NCBI GenBank assembly: GCA_001593875.1
Contig: LUCA01000013.1
Span: 1 to 11,350, forward strand
DNA from: Candidatus Bathyarchaeota archaeon B23
Lineage (GTDB): Archaea; Thermoproteota; Bathyarchaeia; TCS64; B23
DNA length: 11,350 bases
Direction: 5' to 3'
Part shown: positions 1-5,171 of the stretch, in pieces
Position numbering within the stretch: position 1 is the first letter of the stretch
How the letters are laid out: each line of letters begins with the position of its first letter
Notes under the pieces: model-generated
Seen by the model: only the letters and a program-made list of their open reading frames with translations
What the model was told of the DNA's origin: nothing
Database searches by the model: none
Position numbers and translations under genes: made by a program

Positions 1-1189
1 AGTAGAGCTTCCTCACCGTGAAATTCTCCCAGATGTAGTTGTCCGCGATGTAGTCCATCAGTATCTCGCCCTCGGCCTCCTCCCCCTCGAAGGGGTCCGT
101 GCCTATGAGGAGGGCGGTGTTGAACCAGGGGTCCTCAGGGCTGTTGTAGCGTTCATACTCGATGACCTTGTCCACCACCACCGATGCGTAGTACTCCGTG
201 CTTACGGGCAGCCTCCCGATGAGGAGGTCGGGGAGGCCGTCCACCTCATCGTTGTCGAGGTCCCCCCATAGGCCGTCGTCGTTGTCGTCCCATGTATACT
301 GCAGGTCCGCGTAGTATAGGTCGGTCTCGACGAGGTCTCCATCGATGGATTCGCCGTCGGGGATGTAGACGTATCTCGCAGGGACCTGATCCTCGTCTCC
401 CAGGATGAGGACGGCTGTAATCCCATAGCTCTCCACCGCAGACTTTATACAGTTCCTAATCTTCTCGGGGTGATCCCTCCCCTCGAAGTCGGCGTATATC
501 TCCTCCGTCGTCTTGACGAGGGTCGATACGCCGACGGAGTTCTTGTAATACATCAACTTGGCGGCATAACTCTCCAGGAGGGGGCTGGTGATTATCAGGA
601 GGTCATAGCTCTGAACCAGCGCCCCCCTACTGGAGCTCCCCACCCCGGATCGATACCTCACCGAGATGCGCATCCTACTGCCGATGGTCAGCCTACCCGT
701 CTTGGGTGTGTATTGAACTGGGTAGAGACGGAGGATCAGGTATCTAACCCGTCTCATCGTCTGGGGGTCCAACCCCTCTTTGACCTCATAGTCATACCAC
801 CTCCCCGGATAGGGTTCGCCGCTCTCATAGATGGATGGATCCGGATCTGTGAGCTCATAGTCGGCGCCGTCGTAGGATGGCCTAGGTGCGGGAGAGACGT
901 GATACGTCCCGTTCAACTCCTCCGTCGAGACCTCTACAGCCACATCCGCGATCACGTCCCCTCGATGGAGCTTCAATGTGAGCGCCTTCATAGGTAGTGC
1001 CGGATGTCCAGGCGTCGTTATCCTGCCACATCCAGCTATCTCTATCAGATGATACCCCTCCACCTCCCCTATCTCAGGTGGATCGAAAACCACCTCCCCC
1101 TCATACACCTTATACGTGGAAGAGGCGGAGACCTGATCTATCGGTTTAAAAAAGATAATTAAAAATACACATAATATGATCCCGATCAT
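1..1189 (-). CDS. Secreted peptidase C25 (gingipain-like) family protein, C-terminally truncated by window edge
   Basis: I translated this frame by hand: it is open for 396 codons from ATG at 1189 to the window edge, with no stop. Residues 1-16 are strongly hydrophobic and are followed by an Ala-rich site (VSAS, 20-23), so it looks like an exported protein. Residues ~25-190 resemble the beta-rich prodomain of C25 peptidases. From ~195 comes a caspase/gingipain-like alpha-beta domain: YDLLIITSP (195-203), AVLILGDEDQVPAR (259-272), TDLYYADL (289-296) and PDLLIGRLPVS (320-330). The Asp/Asn-rich run at 301-317 (DDNDDG, then DLDNDEVDG) looks like a calcium-binding loop, as in gingipains and type-3 repeats. 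The catalytic His and Cys of the family lie further downstream and are not in the window, so activity cannot be judged. It starts one base after the stop of the upstream membrane-protein gene, so the two are probably cotranscribed. Likely role: extracellular protein degradation or surface-protein processing. Confidence 0.8.
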   Translation of the reverse strand, partial: MIGIILCVFLIIFFKPIDQVSASSTYKVYEGEVVFDPPEIGEVEGYHLIEIAGCGRITTPGHPALPMKALTLKLHRGDVIADVAVEVSTEELNGTYHVSPAPRPSYDGADYELTDPDPSIYESGEPYPGRWYDYEVKEGLDPQTMRRVRYLILRLYPVQYTPKTGRLTIGSRMRISVRYRSGVGSSSRGALVQSYDLLIITSPLLESYAAKLMYYKNSVGVSTLVKTTEEIYADFEGRDHPEKIRNCIKSAVESYGITAVLILGDEDQVPARYVYIPDGESIDGDLVETDLYYADLQYTWDDNDDGLWGDLDNDEVDGLPDLLIGRLPVSTEYYASVVVDKVIEYERYNSPEDPWFNTALLIGTDPFEGEEAEGEILMDYIADNYIWENFTVRKLY

Positions 1190-1190
1190 C

Positions 1191-1688
1191 CTATTCTTCA
1201 AGATCTCTCCTCATGCTTAGACCGACATATATTATGAGAGATGAGAGGAGGCCCATGATGAAGGAGACTACATGGCTTAGATGCAAGGTGAAGCCGAGTA
1301 TCGTGGTTATCCCGGGATCCTTGTAACCCCTCGACGACGGCTTAGCCGTGAGGAAGACGCAGTCGACTATATCCCCCCCACTTAGATCTATGCTTATGAG
1401 TAACACGGTTTGATTTGTGTACTCCAAGGTGAAGCTCCTCCTCTGATCCCCGTATTCGACGCTGAATTCATAGAGGGTTTCCCTCTCCAGGGCTATGTAG
1501 CAGACTCCCTCCTCATTCGTCTCGGCGATCAGGGGGGTCTGCGAACCCGTTTTCCTATACTCGATGACGACGCCTCCGATGGGCTCGTTGTGGCCGCCTA
1601 TGGAGGCGCTATATTGAGCACGCACTAGGACGGGAACCAGGTCCTCCCCGCCAGGTGGAGTTGGCTGGACGCCCCCCATGCCCCCCAT
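1191..1688 (-). CDS. Membrane-anchored extracellular beta-domain protein, unknown function
   Basis: This is a 165-residue frame from the first in-frame ATG (1688). Residues ~15-115 are rich in beta-forming residues and read like a carboxypeptidase-regulatory/Ig-like surface domain: VIEYRKTG (41-48), AETNEEGVCYI (55-65) and YEFSVEYGDQRRSFTLEY (73-90). Residues ~130-157 form one transmembrane helix followed by a short basic tail (SMRRDLEE), so the N-terminal domain should face outside. Two cysteines (63 and 110) could pair. It is directly upstream of the C25 peptidase gene (one-base gap) and may be a membrane partner or anchor for it; that is inference. The true N-terminus is uncertain: the frame stays open upstream and encodes a good signal-peptide core but has no ATG, GTG or TTG there (see the adjacent entry). 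The domain family assignment is by general appearance only. Confidence 0.65.
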   Translation of the reverse strand: MGGMGGVQPTPPGGEDLVPVLVRAQYSASIGGHNEPIGGVVIEYRKTGSQTPLIAETNEEGVCYIALERETLYEFSVEYGDQRRSFTLEYTNQTVLLISIDLSGGDIVDCVFLTAKPSSRGYKDPGITTILGFTLHLSHVVSFIMGLLSSLIIYVGLSMRRDLEE

Positions 1689-1765
1689 GATCCAGGGGGG
1701 ATCTTGGATGCGGCATAGGGCTGCCAGGAGAAGTAGGGCGGTGAGGCCTCCCCGGATCGTCGCAT
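1689..1765 (-). other. Signal-peptide-coding segment, apparently separated from its start by a one-base frameshift
   Basis: Read in the frame of the downstream membrane-protein gene, this stretch encodes GGLTALLLLAALC, a typical signal-peptide hydrophobic core, but contains no ATG, GTG or TTG. An ATG at 1765 in the next frame is preceded by GGAGG and gives MRRSG before leaving the frame. A single extra G in the four-G run at 1750-1753 would join MRRSG to GGLTALLLLAALC and onward to residue 1 of the downstream gene. Either the gene carries a natural frameshift or the assembly lost one base. The ATG also sits the right distance from a TATA-like box at 1796-1803, whereas the ATG at 1688 would leave a long leader. 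Confidence 0.5.
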
Positions 1766-1795
1766 CTCCCTCCGGATCAAGGTCGGGTTCGACGT

Positions 1796-1803
1796 GATAA
1801 AGC
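1796..1803 (-). promoter_or_regulatory. TATA-like box for the leftward surface-protein operon
   Basis: On the minus strand this reads GCTTTATC, part of the palindromic AAAGCTTTTA at 1799-1808. Transcription would start near 1774, about nine bases before the ATG at 1765. Confidence 0.45.
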
Positions 1804-1848
1804 TTTTAGTTGTTCCAGGGTGGATGTCGGCTGCCTTGTTTTTGGAAA

Positions 1849-1857
1849 GCTTTTAAT
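1849..1857 (+). promoter_or_regulatory. TATA box for rpo12-rpo5
   Basis: GCTTTTAAT is a good archaeal TATA box. Its centre at about 1853 predicts transcription start near 1879, a few bases before the GTG at 1886. It therefore argues against any longer Rpo12 start upstream, because the box would then lie inside the gene. The ten bases AAAGCTTTTA (1846-1855) are identical to those at 1799-1808. Confidence 0.6.
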
Positions 1858-1885
1858 CGTACTCCTCGGGAGTTTTACCCCGTCG

Positions 1886-2062
1886 GTGTCTGGATTGGAG
1901 GAGGAGAGGCCTCACGGGCCCAACTATGAATGCGTCCGATGTGGGAGCCGGGTCGTCTACTCGGAGTTGGAGCGCTACGTCTCCTTCCGCTGCCCCCAGT
2001 GTGGGTACCGCATCTTCAGGAAGGTGAGGCCGCCGGTGGTTAAGAGGGTGAAGGCGAGGTGA
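1886..2062 (+). CDS. rpo12: DNA-directed RNA polymerase subunit Rpo12 (RpoP, RPB12/RPC10 homologue)
   Basis: This small zinc-ribbon subunit of archaeal RNA polymerase helps hold the Rpo3/Rpo10/Rpo2 assembly together. The 58-residue product has a CxxC pair at 16/19 (YECVRCG) and a second at 36/39 (FRCPQCGYRI), then the highly conserved Rpo12 tail RPPVVKRVKA (48-57). The frame is open from 1820, but that extension would cover the TATA box and has no resemblance to the family, so I place the start at GTG 1886 with an almost leaderless transcript; TTG at 1895 is an alternative. Archaeal Rpo12 is usually about 45-50 residues, so even this start gives a slightly long N-terminus. The stop overlaps the GTG of rpo5 by four bases (GTGA), implying coupled translation. 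Identity is secure; only the start is open. Confidence 0.9.
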   Translation: MSGLEEERPHGPNYECVRCGSRVVYSELERYVSFRCPQCGYRIFRKVRPPVVKRVKAR

Positions 2063-2640
2063 CAGCCTTGGAGGCCGAGAGCCTGGAGGAGAGGAGGGCG
2101 GCCCTCATCATAAAGTATCGAGGCCTAGAGGTGGAGGAGGTCGAACGGGAGGGGAATAAGGTCTACTACTACCTCAGGAGGGGTGAGGACCGCTACGTCA
2201 TCCTCTGCGTCCTGGGGGAGAAGACCATCGGCATCTCCTACATCCGAGACTTGAAGGAGAAGGTGGAGCAGAAGGGAGCCGCCAGGGGGATCCTCATCGG
2301 CGGAGGCCACTACACCTACTCGGCGAGGAGCACCGTTGAGAGGCTCAACGATGAGGTCACACGGGAGGGCCGCAGCCGCCTCATAGAGCTGATACCGCCG
2401 AGTCTACCGGCCTTCGACATCTTCCAACACGAGTTAGTGCCCATACACGAGATCCTCTCAGAGGAGGAGAGGCGGGAGGTGCTGGAGCAGTATCACGTGA
2501 AGCCCTATCAGCTGCCCTGGATCAAGGCCTCAGACCCCATAGCTATAATCGTCGGGGCTGAGCCGGGGGATATCCTCCGGGTGAGGGGGCGCAGCGAGAC
2601 CGCCGGGGAGTATATCTCCTACAGGTATGTAGTGGAGTAG
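2059..2640 (+). CDS. rpo5: RNA polymerase subunit Rpo5 (RpoH) with eukaryote-like N-terminal RPB5 jaw domain
   Basis: The C-terminal ~79 residues are the assembly domain shared by archaeal Rpo5 and RPB5: HELVPIHEIL (124-133), QLPWIKASDPIA (151-162) and GDILRVRGRSETAGEYISYR (170-189). Archaeal Rpo5 normally consists of this domain only. Here ~113 residues precede it, and they parallel the jaw domain of RPB5 by eye: KTIGISYIRDLKEKVEQKGA (55-74) corresponds to human [20 protein letters not shown], and ARGILIGGGHYTYSARSTVE (75-94) to RAIIVVQQGMTPSAKQSLVD. Total length (193) approaches human RPB5 (210); what is missing is mostly the N-terminal helices and a loop. In eukaryotes this domain has a nuclease-like fold and forms the lower jaw near downstream DNA. 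The GTG start overlaps the rpo12 stop (GTGA). In most archaea rpo5 sits before rpo2 (rpoB); here it pairs with rpo12. Subunit identity is very sure; homology of the N-terminal domain is likely but rests on eye alignment. Confidence 0.93.
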   Translation: MTALEAESLEERRAALIIKYRGLEVEEVEREGNKVYYYLRRGEDRYVILCVLGEKTIGISYIRDLKEKVEQKGAARGILIGGGHYTYSARSTVERLNDEVTREGRSRLIELIPPSLPAFDIFQHELVPIHEILSEEERREVLEQYHVKPYQLPWIKASDPIAIIVGAEPGDILRVRGRSETAGEYISYRYVVE

Positions 2641-2645
2641 CATAG

Positions 2646-2654
2646 CTTTATATG
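2646..2654 (+). promoter_or_regulatory. TATA box for the small membrane-protein gene
   Basis: CTTTATATG lies six bases after the rpo5 stop. It is centred about 23 bases before the ATG at 2673, the geometry of a leaderless archaeal gene. It is the main evidence, besides the protein's composition, that the 59-codon gene is real. Confidence 0.5.
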
Positions 2655-2672
2655 GGGATGTAAGTTTAAATA

Positions 2673-2852
2673 ATGGCCGCCTTGTTGAGGAGTCTGTGGG
2701 AGGACATCCTCAGCCGTTATAGGTATCTAGTAGAGGTCTTCAGGAGGGCCCATCGGAGGGGGGGCACCTGGTGGATCATCTTCACCGTCTCCATGGTCGC
2801 CATCGCCGTAGACTTCCTCATCCTCGCCCTTCTCCTCCTCCGCTTCCTCTAG
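2673..2852 (+). CDS. Small single-pass membrane protein (59 aa), unknown function
   Basis: ATG 2673 to TAG 2852 encodes 59 residues that I translated by hand. The N-terminal half is amphipathic and basic (SLWEDILSRYRYLVEVFRRA, 7-26, then HRRGG) and the C-terminal half is one continuous membrane helix (WWIIFTVSMVAIAV, 33-46, then DFLILALLLLRFL to the end). The positive-inside rule puts the N-terminus in the cytoplasm. The gene follows rpo5 by 32 bases and has its own TATA box placed for leaderless transcription. Its last 126 bases are antisense to the 3' end of the leftward winged-helix-like gene. I recognise no family. The alternative is that this is a fortuitous shadow: antisense of a Glu-rich tail (GAG codons) gives Leu CTC codons. 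The promoter and the well-formed basic N-terminus, which lies mostly outside the overlap, favour a real gene. Confidence 0.5.
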   Translation: MAALLRSLWEDILSRYRYLVEVFRRAHRRGGTWWIIFTVSMVAIAVDFLILALLLLRFL

Positions 2853-3056
2853 GCCTCCCCTCAGCTCGCTGAGGATGACCATCGCCTCCCCCAGGGGGAT
2901 GTCCAGCCTCTGGGAGAGCTCCTCGGGGGTTAGCTCCGGGTTCTCCAGGAGGAGGTGATCCCGCACGTAGGCCTTGTGGCTTCGATACATCGGCAGCGAG
3001 TGGACCACCTCGACGAGGATCAGCCAGAGGGGGCTCCTCTCGAGGTCGCCGCTCAA
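2727..3056 (-). CDS. Small winged-helix-like protein with acidic C-terminal tail, unknown function
   Basis: The product has 109 residues from TTG 3056. Residues ~8-66 look like a compact helical DNA-binding-type domain: WLILVEVVHSLPMYRSHKAY (11-30), then ENPELTPEELSQRLDIPLGE (38-57) and AMVILSELR (58-66), the pattern of a helix-turn-helix of the winged type. Residues 69-109 are extremely acidic and Pro/Gly-rich and coincide exactly with the stretch antisense to the small membrane-protein gene, so the tail's composition may be a by-product of that overlap. No in-frame ATG or GTG exists nearby upstream, so TTG, five bases after the stop of the preceding gene, is the likely start. It forms a two-gene unit with the coiled-coil protein gene. 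Role unknown; a small regulator or nucleoprotein is possible but unproven. Confidence 0.65.
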   Translation of the reverse strand: MSGDLERSPLWLILVEVVHSLPMYRSHKAYVRDHLLLENPELTPEELSQRLDIPLGEAMVILSELRGGLEEAEEEKGEDEEVYGDGDHGDGEDDPPGAPPPMGPPEDLY

Positions 3057-3061
3057 GGCCT

Positions 3062-3574
3062 TCAGCCCCCAGTGGTCATCCTCTCATACATCCTGTCGAA
3101 GGCCCATCGGATGCTGCTCCTGATCTCCCTAAGCCTCCTCTCATCCCTATAGTTCCTCACCACGAGCCTCACTATGCGGTCTCCATCCGTCTCCACGTCG
3201 TAGGAGAGCACCTCCTCCAGGGGAAGCCTCCCCCTAGAGGCGAGGTCCTCATCCCTCCCCCTCATCTCCTCCAGCCTCCTCAAGAGGAAGGCCCTGAAGG
3301 GCGGAGATGAGGCAGGAAACTCCACGTCGCCCCTCGGCTCGAAGACGATCTCCCCCTCATCGTAGCGGAGGGTGCCGAGGAGGACGCCGCTCTTCCCCTT
3401 CACCGACGTCGCAGCCCCGGCGGCCTTCTCCGCCCTCCTGAAGCCGAGGTGGGCGATCAACCTATCCACCTCCGCCAGCGCCCTATGGAGGTCCTCCAGC
3501 TCCTCCTCCAGGCGCCTTATACGGTCTTCCAGCCCCTCCCTAATCCTAAGCAGCCTCCTGACCTCCTCCCCCAA
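3062..3574 (-). CDS. Coiled-coil protein of unknown function
   Basis: This is a 170-residue protein that I do not recognise. Residues 1-43 form a charged heptad-like coiled coil (RIREGLEDRIRRLEEELEDL, 10-29, continuing to ~40). A linker follows, then a mixed domain at ~62-147 with beta-type segments (SGVLLGTLRYDEGEIVFEP, 62-80; VLSYDVETDGDRIVRLVVRN, 122-141) and a basic helix at the end (RWAFDRMYERM, 156-166). There is no signal peptide or membrane segment, so it should be cytoplasmic. The start is TTG 3574 because GGGAGG (minus strand, 3581-3586) sits six bases upstream and a TATA box lies at 3609-3616; an ATG further upstream is out of frame. The winged-helix-like gene follows after five bases, so the pair is probably one operon. 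Function unknown. Confidence 0.72.
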   Translation of the reverse strand: MGEEVRRLLRIREGLEDRIRRLEEELEDLHRALAEVDRLIAHLGFRRAEKAAGAATSVKGKSGVLLGTLRYDEGEIVFEPRGDVEFPASSPPFRAFLLRRLEEMRGRDEDLASRGRLPLEEVLSYDVETDGDRIVRLVVRNYRDERRLREIRSSIRWAFDRMYERMTTGG

Positions 3575-3608
3575 CGGAAGCCTCCCATGGGATTAGAGGC
3601 TTCAACGC

Positions 3609-3616
3609 CTTATAAA
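3609..3616 (-). promoter_or_regulatory. TATA box for the coiled-coil/winged-helix unit
   Basis: On the minus strand this reads TTTATAAG. It predicts a start near 3587, just upstream of a GGGAGG ribosome-binding site at 3581-3586 and the TTG at 3574. It is back to back with the pyrF promoter 20 bases away. Confidence 0.6.
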
Positions 3617-3635
3617 GCCCCCTTCACACCCCCAC

Positions 3636-3643
3636 CTTTTAAG
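3636..3643 (+). promoter_or_regulatory. TATA box for pyrF
   Basis: CTTTTAAG is centred about 29 bases before the TTG at 3669. It predicts a leaderless or very short-leader transcript and is divergent from the TATA box at 3609-3616. Confidence 0.55.
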
Positions 3644-3668
3644 CGTCAGGGGACTAATCTGATCCGAG

Positions 3669-4556
3669 TTGTTGGGAAGAGGTTTCGTGGAGCGCTACCT
3701 GGAGCTGAGCGGGGAGAAGGAGAGCATCCTCTGCGTAGGCCTAGACCCGGCGGTGGAGGGGATGCGGGAGCGCTACCTGGTCCCCAAACCCCTCCTAGAC
3801 CGTTACGGCCTACGGGAGGGGGTTAAACGCTTCTGCCTGGACATCGTCGAGGCCGTAGCCCCCTCCACGCCGATTATAAAGCCCAACGCCCAATACGTCA
3901 CCTACCTCCTCGCCCTCGAGGACCTGAGGGAGCTGGTGGAGGCCATCCACGAGGCCAACTGCCTAGCGCTGCTGGACGCGAAGCTCAGCGACATCGCCTC
4001 CACCAACCGGGCCGCCCTCCACTGGATCGAGGCCGCCGGCTTCGACGCCGTCACCTTCAGCCCCTACCCCGGATACGAGGGGGGATGCGACGCCATCTAC
4101 CAGTGGGCCCATCGGGGGGATAGGGGGATCTTCGCCCTCTGCCGCATGTCCAACCCCGGCGCCAGGGACATCCAGACCCTCGTCGTGGAGGGGGAGCCCC
4201 TCTACCTCAGAGTCGCCCGGGAGGGCCGTAGGCGGGGGGCCAACGGCTTCGTCGTCGGCTGCACCGCCGTCGAGGAGCTGGGCCAGGTGAGGGCCGTCGT
4301 AGGGGAGGACCCCCTCATCCTCAGCCCGGGCCTGGGCCCCCAGGGGGGAGACCCCGCCGCCGCCGTGAGGCTGGGCTCCAACAGCCGGGGGGAGGGCCTC
4401 CTCGTCGCCTCCTCCAGGTCCATAGACTACGCCTACGAGACCCTGGATTGGAGCTGGGAGAGATACGCTGAAGCGGCGGCCAAGGAGGCTCAGCGGAAGA
4501 GGGATGAGCTGAATAGGTTGAGGGCCATCGCCTTCCATCGATCCCTTCGGGGTTGA
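3669..4556 (+). CDS. pyrF: Orotidine 5'-phosphate decarboxylase (type 2)
   Basis: It catalyses the last step of UMP synthesis, decarboxylating orotidine 5'-phosphate. The 295-residue product is a TIM barrel with ILCVGLDP (20-27) at the first strand, KPNAQY (71-76), the catalytic Asp-Lys-Asp set in DAKLSDIAST (D103, K105, D108), and the phosphate-binding loop SPGLGPQGGD (219-228) with R250 in ASSRSI. The length and the GLDP/GPQGGD/SSR pattern place it in the long type-2 group, which is less usual for archaea than the ~210-residue type 1; the active-site strand DxKLxDI is closer to type-1 wording. Start: TTG 3669 (or TTG 3672) keeps the family's residues before VERY; GTG 3687, with GAGG four bases upstream, is an alternative. 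Divergent from the coiled-coil gene, with its own promoter and a separate one before the por operon. Confidence 0.93.
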   Translation: MLGRGFVERYLELSGEKESILCVGLDPAVEGMRERYLVPKPLLDRYGLREGVKRFCLDIVEAVAPSTPIIKPNAQYVTYLLALEDLRELVEAIHEANCLALLDAKLSDIASTNRAALHWIEAAGFDAVTFSPYPGYEGGCDAIYQWAHRGDRGIFALCRMSNPGARDIQTLVVEGEPLYLRVAREGRRRGANGFVVGCTAVEELGQVRAVVGEDPLILSPGLGPQGGDPAAAVRLGSNSRGEGLLVASSRSIDYAYETLDWSWERYAEAAAKEAQRKRDELNRLRAIAFHRSLRG

Positions 4557-4561
4557 CCCCG
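4548..4561 (+). terminator. Perfect hairpin over the pyrF stop codon, possible terminator
   Basis: CGGGG-TTGA-CCCCG forms a five-pair stem with the TGA stop inside its loop. It is followed after about 14 bases by T-rich sequence (TTTAATGTTTAAT). There is no immediate U-run, so this is a weak call; it could also be chance in GC-rich DNA. Confidence 0.3.
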
Positions 4562-4582
4562 ATCCCCGGCTGAGGTTTAATG

Positions 4583-4590
4583 TTTAATAT
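4583..4590 (+). promoter_or_regulatory. TATA box for the por operon
   Basis: TTTAATAT predicts a start near 4612, about ten bases before the ATG of porG, with GGAGAG (4610-4615) as a possible ribosome-binding site. The predicted start lies in a small palindrome CTCTC-G-GAGAG (4605-4615), which could be a hairpin, an operator half-site or chance. Confidence 0.55.
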
Positions 4591-4622
4591 TAGGGGGGAG
4601 TATCCTCTCGGAGAGACCCAAC

Positions 4623-5171
4623 ATGATCGAGGTGAGGTTTCATGGAAGGGGAGGGCAGGGGGCCTGGACGGCCTCCCTCCTCCTAGCCCAGGGTGGGCTG
4701 AGGGAGGGGAAGTATGTCCAGAGCTTCCCAGCCTTCGGACCGGAGAGGGCTGGCGCACCGATAACTTCCTACACCCGAATCAGCGACGCCCCCATCGACA
4801 TCCATTCAGGCATCTACGAGCCCGACGCCGTCGTGGTCCTGGATCCAACGCTTCTGGGCCCCTCGGTGGTGGAGGGATTGAAGTCCGGCGGGAAGATCGT
4901 CGTCAATACCCCCAACTCCCCGGAGGCCGTCAGGGAGAGCCTGGGGCTGAGGGAGGTGGAGGTCTGGACCATCGACGCCACAAGCCTCGCCCTCGAGACC
5001 TTGAGGAGGCCCATCACTAACACGGTGATGCTCGGCGCCCTCATCAAGGCGGAGGAGATCGTCAAGCTCAACTCCCTCTTCGAGGCGGTTAGGGAGAGGT
5101 TCAGGGGGGAGGTGGGGGAGCTGAACGTGAAGGTCATCGAGACCGCCTACAGGGAGGTGAGGAGGGGTTGA
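4623..5171 (+). CDS. porG: Pyruvate:ferredoxin oxidoreductase, gamma subunit
   Basis: This is the gamma subunit (also called porC) of the cytoplasmic 2-oxoacid:ferredoxin oxidoreductase that interconverts pyruvate, CoA and oxidised ferredoxin with acetyl-CoA, CO2 and reduced ferredoxin. The 182 residues match the usual length. The family signature HGRGGQGAWTAS is at 7-18, followed by QSFPAFGPERAGAPITSYTR (33-52), conserved in gamma subunits, and a Rossmann-like strand DAVVVLDPTLL (68-78). ATG 4623 has its own promoter, making this the first gene of a four-gene operon in the common archaeal order gamma-delta-alpha-beta. Its stop overlaps the porD start by four bases (TTGA). Assignment to pyruvate rather than another 2-oxoacid comes mainly from the beta subunit. 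Confidence 0.93.
   Translation: MIEVRFHGRGGQGAWTASLLLAQGGLREGKYVQSFPAFGPERAGAPITSYTRISDAPIDIHSGIYEPDAVVVLDPTLLGPSVVEGLKSGGKIVVNTPNSPEAVRESLGLREVEVWTIDATSLALETLRRPITNTVMLGALIKAEEIVKLNSLFEAVRERFRGEVGELNVKVIETAYREVRRG

Noticed and set aside
470..997. 175-codon open frame on the plus strand
   Set aside because: It is antisense to the C25 peptidase frame, whose translation gives a coherent signal peptide and recognisable peptidase motifs. The plus-strand protein shows no domain pattern.
1820..1885. Longer N-terminus for Rpo12 from an upstream ATG
   Set aside because: The segment contains the TATA box, has no similarity to Rpo12 N-termini and would make the protein far longer than the family.
3963..4538. 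191-codon open frame on the minus strand opposite pyrF
   Set aside because: Its Gly/Pro/Ala-rich composition is the antisense of GC-rich pyrF codons. pyrF itself has all catalytic motifs.
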